Shown here in pieces: positions 59,968 to 64,000 of a stretch of DNA of 64,000 bases. Origin of the DNA: UBA5078 sp040384465 (GTDB lineage Bacteria; Pseudomonadota; Gammaproteobacteria; Pseudomonadales; Pseudohongiellaceae); NCBI GenBank assembly GCA_040384465.1, contig JAZKJF010000004.1, positions 124,001-188,000 on the forward strand, in the 5' to 3' direction. Every line of letters starts with the position of its first letter. The first letter of the stretch is position 1. Below the pieces are notes generated by a model. The model was not told the origin of the DNA. It ran no database searches and was given only the letters and a program-made list of their open reading frames with translations. Position numbers and translations under genes: made by a program.

Positions 59968-61938
59968 CTACGGCAACGCAAACACCACCAACTCCGGCAC
60001 CGGATTCACCAGAACACTCAGCGCAATGTACTGCTTGCCATTGACCGAGTAGGTCATCGGTGCGCCGACGCCGTTGGCAGGCAGCGGAATTGTTTTCAGC
60101 ACCTCACCCGTCATCTTGTCGCGCGCTACCAACACCGCCCCATCAAGCCTTGATTGCGCGTGAATCAACAGCGTTGACGTCACCAGCATGGGCTGTCGTC
60201 CCCCACCACCCAGTGGTGGCAGGTCGATACCCGCGAGGTCCGCGTGATTGGTGACCGGTGCAAAGTCGTCTCCGTTAATCTGCTGCCACAGGATCTCGCC
60301 CTTGTTCATGTCGATGGCAGTGATGGTGGAATACGGCGGCTTCAGGATGGGCAGTCCACGTGGACCGCGCACGGCCTGATTGGACAGCCGCAGATAATTG
60401 AAATTGGATTCGTTGGACTCCAGCGTGGTGATCAGCGGAGCATTCGGGCTATCGCTCGACGGCACATAGAGAATACCAGTCTCTGGATCGACACCCGCGC
60501 CTGACCAGTTGGCACCGCCACCAGCGCCCGGAAGAATGATCGTGCCACGATGGCCCCCTTCGATCGTCTCGGTTGGCGCCGTGAACAACGGCCCATAGGT
60601 GTAGTTCTGCAGGATCTCTTCGGCTTCCGCGCGCAGCTCCGGGGTGAAATCAATCAGGAAATCTTCCGACATGCCCTGCCGTGCAAAAGCCGGCGGCTTG
60701 GAGGGAAACGGCTGAGTGGGCGCCAGACGTTCTCCCGGCAGCGCTTCCTGCGGCACCGGCAATTCGTTGATCGGCCACACCGGCTCGCCGGTCACGCGAT
60801 CGAAGACATAGGTGAAACCCTGTTTGGTCACCTGCGCCACCGCCTTGATGACCCGACCGTCGACATTGATATCGATCAGATTCGGTGCGGCGGGGTTATC
60901 GAAGTCCCAGACCCCGTGGTGGACCATCTGAAAATGCCAGACGCGTTCACCGGTGCGTGCGTCCAGGCAGACGATACTCTCGCTGAACAGGTTGTCGCCG
61001 GGGCGATGTCCACCATAGAAATCATTGGTAGCGGCTTCCATCGGCAGGTAGATATAGCCCAGCTCCAGGTCAGCAGTCATCATCGACCACACCCCGCCAT
61101 TGCCTGCAGTGCGCCAGGAGTCCTCTTCCCAGGTTTCGTTGCCGAATTCGCCTTCCAGGGGAATCGTATGGAAGGTCCAGGCGACCTCGCCGGTGCGAAT
61201 GTTGTAGCCCCGTATCCACAAGGGCGGCCGCTCGACGTAGCGCTCCCTGTTGGAGGTGATCTGGGACACCACCAGAATGTCGCCCACCACGATGGGGGGC
61301 GACACCGCGCCCAGTGGCTGCGCGCCCTGCCAGTCCAGCTCATCGCGGACTGCGCGCGGGATGCCATCGGTCAGATCCACCCTGCCGTTGGCAAAGCTAG
61401 TGTCAATCGAACCATCCTCGGCCTTCAACGAATACACAAAACCATCATTGGTGCTGAACAGAATCCGCTTCTGATCGCCATCCTCCCAATACGCCACCCC
61501 GCGCTGGTGAAACCCCAGTGCGCCGACCGCAGAACCACTCAGGTAGGCCTCCGGATTGAAACTCCACAGGGTCTGACCGCTGACGGCATCAATGGCGGCC
61601 ACCTGATTCAGCGAGGTAATCATGTACAGCACACCGCCCACCATCAGCGGCGTGCCCTGCATGCGTCCGAAAGAAACGTCGTAATCGATGTTTTCAAGAT
61701 TCAAACCGCCGTCCAGAGATTGCCAGCGCCATGCCGTTTCCAGCTGATCGAAATTGTCGGCGTTGATCTGATCCAGTGCGCTGTACTTGGTCGAACCCGC
61801 GTCACCCGCATAGTGTCGCCACTCCCCGTCAGTCACGCCGTATTGGGCCCATGCAGGGACACAGACGCTGCAGAGACTCACGAGCCCCGCGCTGACGAGC
61901 TGCCGTACCTTGAATGCATTTTTTATTGTTATTCTCAC
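59968..61938 (-). CDS. Soluble PQQ-dependent dehydrogenase (quinoprotein)
   Basis: This 656-residue protein starts with GTG at 61938, preceded by GGGAG, and has a signal peptide (LVSAGLVSLCSVCVPAWA). Beta-propeller W-motifs recur, such as AAIDAVSGQTLWSFNPEA and ITAIDMNKGEILWQQ. WRHYAGDAGSTKYSALDQI at the N-terminus is typical of membrane glucose-dehydrogenase-like quinoproteins without the membrane part. There is no C-terminal heme c motif. It likely oxidises an alcohol or sugar in the periplasm with PQQ and passes electrons to a separate carrier. No pqq synthesis genes are nearby. Confidence 0.92.
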   Translation of the reverse strand: MRITIKNAFKVRQLVSAGLVSLCSVCVPAWAQYGVTDGEWRHYAGDAGSTKYSALDQINADNFDQLETAWRWQSLDGGLNLENIDYDVSFGRMQGTPLMVGGVLYMITSLNQVAAIDAVSGQTLWSFNPEAYLSGSAVGALGFHQRGVAYWEDGDQKRILFSTNDGFVYSLKAEDGSIDTSFANGRVDLTDGIPRAVRDELDWQGAQPLGAVSPPIVVGDILVVSQITSNRERYVERPPLWIRGYNIRTGEVAWTFHTIPLEGEFGNETWEEDSWRTAGNGGVWSMMTADLELGYIYLPMEAATNDFYGGHRPGDNLFSESIVCLDARTGERVWHFQMVHHGVWDFDNPAAPNLIDINVDGRVIKAVAQVTKQGFTYVFDRVTGEPVWPINELPVPQEALPGERLAPTQPFPSKPPAFARQGMSEDFLIDFTPELRAEAEEILQNYTYGPLFTAPTETIEGGHRGTIILPGAGGGANWSGAGVDPETGILYVPSSDSPNAPLITTLESNESNFNYLRLSNQAVRGPRGLPILKPPYSTITAIDMNKGEILWQQINGDDFAPVTNHADLAGIDLPPLGGGGRQPMLVTSTLLIHAQSRLDGAVLVARDKMTGEVLKTIPLPANGVGAPMTYSVNGKQYIALSVLVNPVPELVVFALP

Positions 61939-62169
61939 GACCACTCTCCCGGAAATTGCCAACGAGCAGAAAAATCAAGGCGCTCAGTGTAACGAAGTCA
62001 CAGAGGGCAGAGTAGTTTGAATTCCGGATTACTGATGCACTCAACCCTGCTTTCCGGCAGATCATCGTGTGTGTGTGAAGGAGAATTTCCACATGCCGGT
62101 GGTTTTAATCCAGAGAATCGCCAATAATTCGCCCCCTCTACTGTCTTGGAGCCACGTGAGGAAGTCCCT

Positions 62170-62493
62170 ATGAGACTCTTGATTATCGCTGCATTGTCTA
62201 TCGGAATAACAGGTTCAGCGCTTGCTCAACCGCCGCTGGAAAGTTGCACGGAAGTCCCGGACCTTGCTGCTAATGTGATGGCCAGTCGGCAAATGAATGC
62301 CGACATCATGCTGATGATCAACAAGATGAACGGAGAATTCAACGATGACCCGGCACTACTCAGTTGGGCACAGGCCATGATCGACATGGCCTATGGCCAG
62401 CTTGTTCCCGCCACCCCGGAAGCGCGCACTCAGCAAGTGGAGGAATTTCGGACACTATGGAATGAGCGCTGTCTGGGTTTACAATCGAAATGA
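62170..62493 (+). CDS. Small secreted protein, unknown
   Basis: This 107-residue protein starts at 62170 with GAGGA eight bases upstream. A signal peptide (IIAALSIGITGSALA) precedes a mainly helical mature chain with two cysteines, one near each end (LESCTEV and NERCLGL), likely forming a disulfide. I recognise no family. It is followed by another small secreted gene in the same direction. Confidence 0.65.
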   Translation: MRLLIIAALSIGITGSALAQPPLESCTEVPDLAANVMASRQMNADIMLMINKMNGEFNDDPALLSWAQAMIDMAYGQLVPATPEARTQQVEEFRTLWNERCLGLQSK

Positions 62494-62549
62494 ATTGCTG
62501 TGGCTGCCCCACAGTATTTTTTAACCACGTTTGAAGAAGGAGATTCACA

Positions 62550-62957
62550 ATGCGAATTCTGTTACCCATGCTGTCACTCTTGGTTCTGGCCTGCCCTCAG
62601 GTTGGCTTCAGCGCCGAATACACCTTGGCCGAGTGCAATGAAAAGACAGCGGAACTCAACAAAGAGTTACCGATGGCGCTGGATGGAGTCACCACCTGGA
62701 TGGATACAACCTGTGTGGAGAAAGACGATAACACTCTGCAAATTGTCTATGTCAATCACATCACCAACGGCAATGACATTACGCAGAACAATCTGGAGAT
62801 CCTGCGTCCAAGCCTGATCGGCTCATGGTGCACAGGACCGAACCTGATACCGATTCTGAATGGCGTGGACACCATCAACTATCAGTACGATTTCAAAAAT
62901 GGTCAGCACATCGGTGAGCTGACTTTCTCGAAAGCAGAGTGCCCCGCTACTCCTTAA
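62550..62957 (+). CDS. Small secreted protein, unknown (Cys-containing)
   Basis: This 135-residue protein has AAGGAG eight bases before the ATG and a signal peptide (LLPMLSLLVLACPQVGFSA). The mature part has four cysteines (LAECNEK, DTTCVEK, GSWCTGP, KAECPAT), suggesting two disulfides, and beta-rich sequence such as TLQIVYVNHIT. No family is recognised. It converges with the FKBP fusion gene. Confidence 0.65.
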   Translation: MRILLPMLSLLVLACPQVGFSAEYTLAECNEKTAELNKELPMALDGVTTWMDTTCVEKDDNTLQIVYVNHITNGNDITQNNLEILRPSLIGSWCTGPNLIPILNGVDTINYQYDFKNGQHIGELTFSKAECPATP

Positions 62958-62984
62958 GTCCTGAAGGGACGAGACGGCGGTGAC

Positions 62985-64000
62985 TTAATTTGTCCCGCCG
63001 ATCTGCAACAATTCCACCTCGAAGATCAGCGGTGTATTGGGGGGCACTGGCCCCCTGCCCGCTTCGCCGTACGCCAGCTCCGGCGGAATGAAGAAACGAT
63101 ATTTGTCTCCGGGCCTCATCAACTGGAGCCCTTCGCTCCAGCCACTGATCAGCCGGTTCAACGGAAACACGGCGGGTTCGCCGCGATCCACAGAACTGTC
63201 AAACACGCGACCATCCACGAAGGTGCCGTGGTAATGCACGGTGACAGTGCTTGTGGCCTGCGGACGTGAATCTGCGGCTGTGGCATTCGCACTCTGACTC
63301 AGCACTTCATACTGCAGACCTGACGCAGTAGTCACCACACCCGGCCGCGTCGCATTCTCTGCCATGAAATTCAGCGAGCCGTCTGCAAGTTGCTGCACAA
63401 ATGCGCTATTGTCGGTTTCGATGACGCCCAACTGTTTGCCTTGCTCCGGTTCTATGGTCCAGCCTCGGGCAGCAGTACAGTGGCTCATGGCACGCTCGTA
63501 AAGCAATGCGCCATTCTCTGGTCCGAGCCGCGCCACGAAATAACTGTTCAGCGCCTCGGCTTCCTGCTGATTTTCACAATCGATCCCAATGCCCGGCCTG
63601 CGATAGGGCGACTGCATGACCAGCCACGCATTTTCCAGCAAATAACGGGGATTGCCTCCCAGAAATGCGACGGCGCATCCCGACGAACAGACCTGGCCCT
63701 CCATCACAGCTGTCGCGACCTCGTATTGATTCAGCAACGCGCCCAGTGTGTAACCATCCACAACTTCACTACCCCCTGAGCTGAGAATAACCGTACCTCG
63801 TGTGGAGCTGTTTCCACACGGCTGCATGGCATTGAGCAAGGGTTCGATGACGGCACTGGCGTCAGGCCCCAGCGGACCATCGATTTCCAGAAAGTCTCGT
63901 GCGCCACATCCCTCGTCAGCGATGCGGGTGTGCCGCAGGCGCAGACCATCGACCTCAGACTCCGACACGAACGTGGTCTTGCCAGTCGGCCATTGGGTTG
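62985..64000 (-). CDS. ClpP/crotonase-like domain fused to FKBP peptidyl-prolyl isomerase (5' end beyond window)
   Basis: The frame is open to the window edge, so the N-terminus is missing; about 337 residues are visible. The C-terminal 120 residues are an FKBP domain with VHYHGTFVDGRVFDSSVDRG, GWSEGLQLMRPGDKYRFFIPPELAYG and NTPLIFEVELL. The upstream part resembles periplasmic ClpP-fold proteins (COG3904 type), with GTVILSSGGSEVVDGYTLG and VCSSGCAVAFLGGNPRY. The serine in CSSGCA is at the usual nucleophile position. I have not seen this fusion described. It may be a periplasmic protease-chaperone, which is inference. Confidence 0.8.
   Translation of the reverse strand, partial: TQWPTGKTTFVSESEVDGLRLRHTRIADEGCGARDFLEIDGPLGPDASAVIEPLLNAMQPCGNSSTRGTVILSSGGSEVVDGYTLGALLNQYEVATAVMEGQVCSSGCAVAFLGGNPRYLLENAWLVMQSPYRRPGIGIDCENQQEAEALNSYFVARLGPENGALLYERAMSHCTAARGWTIEPEQGKQLGVIETDNSAFVQQLADGSLNFMAENATRPGVVTTASGLQYEVLSQSANATAADSRPQATSTVTVHYHGTFVDGRVFDSSVDRGEPAVFPLNRLISGWSEGLQLMRPGDKYRFFIPPELAYGEAGRGPVPPNTPLIFEVELLQIGGTN

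Noticed and set aside
60550..61992. 480-codon plus-strand frame opposite the PQQ dehydrogenase
   Set aside because: The PQQ protein has clear propeller motifs and a signal peptide; the opposite frame has none.
62958..62998. Stem CGGCGG/CCGCCG between convergent genes as a bidirectional terminator
   Set aside because: The loop is 14 bases and no T-run follows on either strand.

Overview
The window reads as the chromosome of a marine-type gammaproteobacterium. The evidence is a conserved gammaproteobacterial housekeeping order (der, bamB, yfgM, hisS, ispG, rodZ, pilF, rlmN, ndk, then iscS and iscR), guaB-guaA, xseA, an AlgZ/AlgR-like LytS-LytTR pair, and a REP-like hairpin of the kind seen in Pseudomonas relatives. 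A secreted DUF3494 (ice-binding fold) protein hints at cold or icy habitats. I cannot name the genus. There is one tRNA, Leu(CAA). I see no rRNA, CRISPR array, insertion sequence or integrase.

Layout. 1-8060 is an accessory block beside the 3' end of guaA. It holds a partial AAA_14/DUF4143 ATPase, a NadS-like HTH regulator with its own palindrome, and a tightly coupled five-gene operon on the minus strand: NADAR glycosidase, SIS-HAD fusion, PRTase-like protein, AAA ATPase, unknown Rossmann-like protein. I read this operon as a probable, little-studied defence or conflict system built around ribose-phosphate or ADP-ribose chemistry. 8301-11417 is guaA and guaB.

11458-24358 is a long block, all on the minus strand, lying between guaB and xseA. 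It has two parts. The first is an envelope operon: YejM-like sulfatase, InaA/LPS kinase and methyltransferase. The second is a run of ten almost contiguous genes: a 'thermostable hemolysin' family protein, an AMP-dependent acyl-CoA ligase, a heme-oxygenase-like putative metallo-oxidase, an SDR, a TPR protein, an OmpR-type response regulator, a QseC/PmrB-type kinase, a cupredoxin-like protein, an FTR1 iron permease and an outer-membrane barrel. A b-type cytochrome lies upstream. The promoter regions of the envelope operon, the ten-gene run and the cytochrome all carry TTAA-N7-TTAA boxes like those bound by PmrA/QseB regulators. In each case the box sits 10 nt from the predicted -10 position. 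I therefore propose one local regulon run by the encoded two-component system.

24528-34267 holds xseA, an M23 peptidase, DUF3307, a DsbA-like protein, a glutamine amidotransferase, DoxX, the DTW tRNA-modifying enzyme, a diguanylate cyclase, an alpha/beta hydrolase and der. 34333-44598 is the conserved housekeeping run. It is unusual because iscS is followed directly by ndk, with no iscU, iscA, hscBA or fdx. iscR is preceded by a promoter carrying a good type-1 IscR site.

44750-64000 holds a PHP phosphoesterase, a zinc-ribbon protein, a MORN-like secreted protein, an ECF sigma/anti-sigma/coiled-coil operon, leuA divergent from an Lrp-family gene, the LytTR system, mdh, a REP-like hairpin, queA, tRNA-Leu, the ice-binding-type protein, a serine hydrolase, DUF1801, a PQQ dehydrogenase, two small secreted proteins, and a 5'-truncated fusion of a ClpP-like domain with an FKBP domain.
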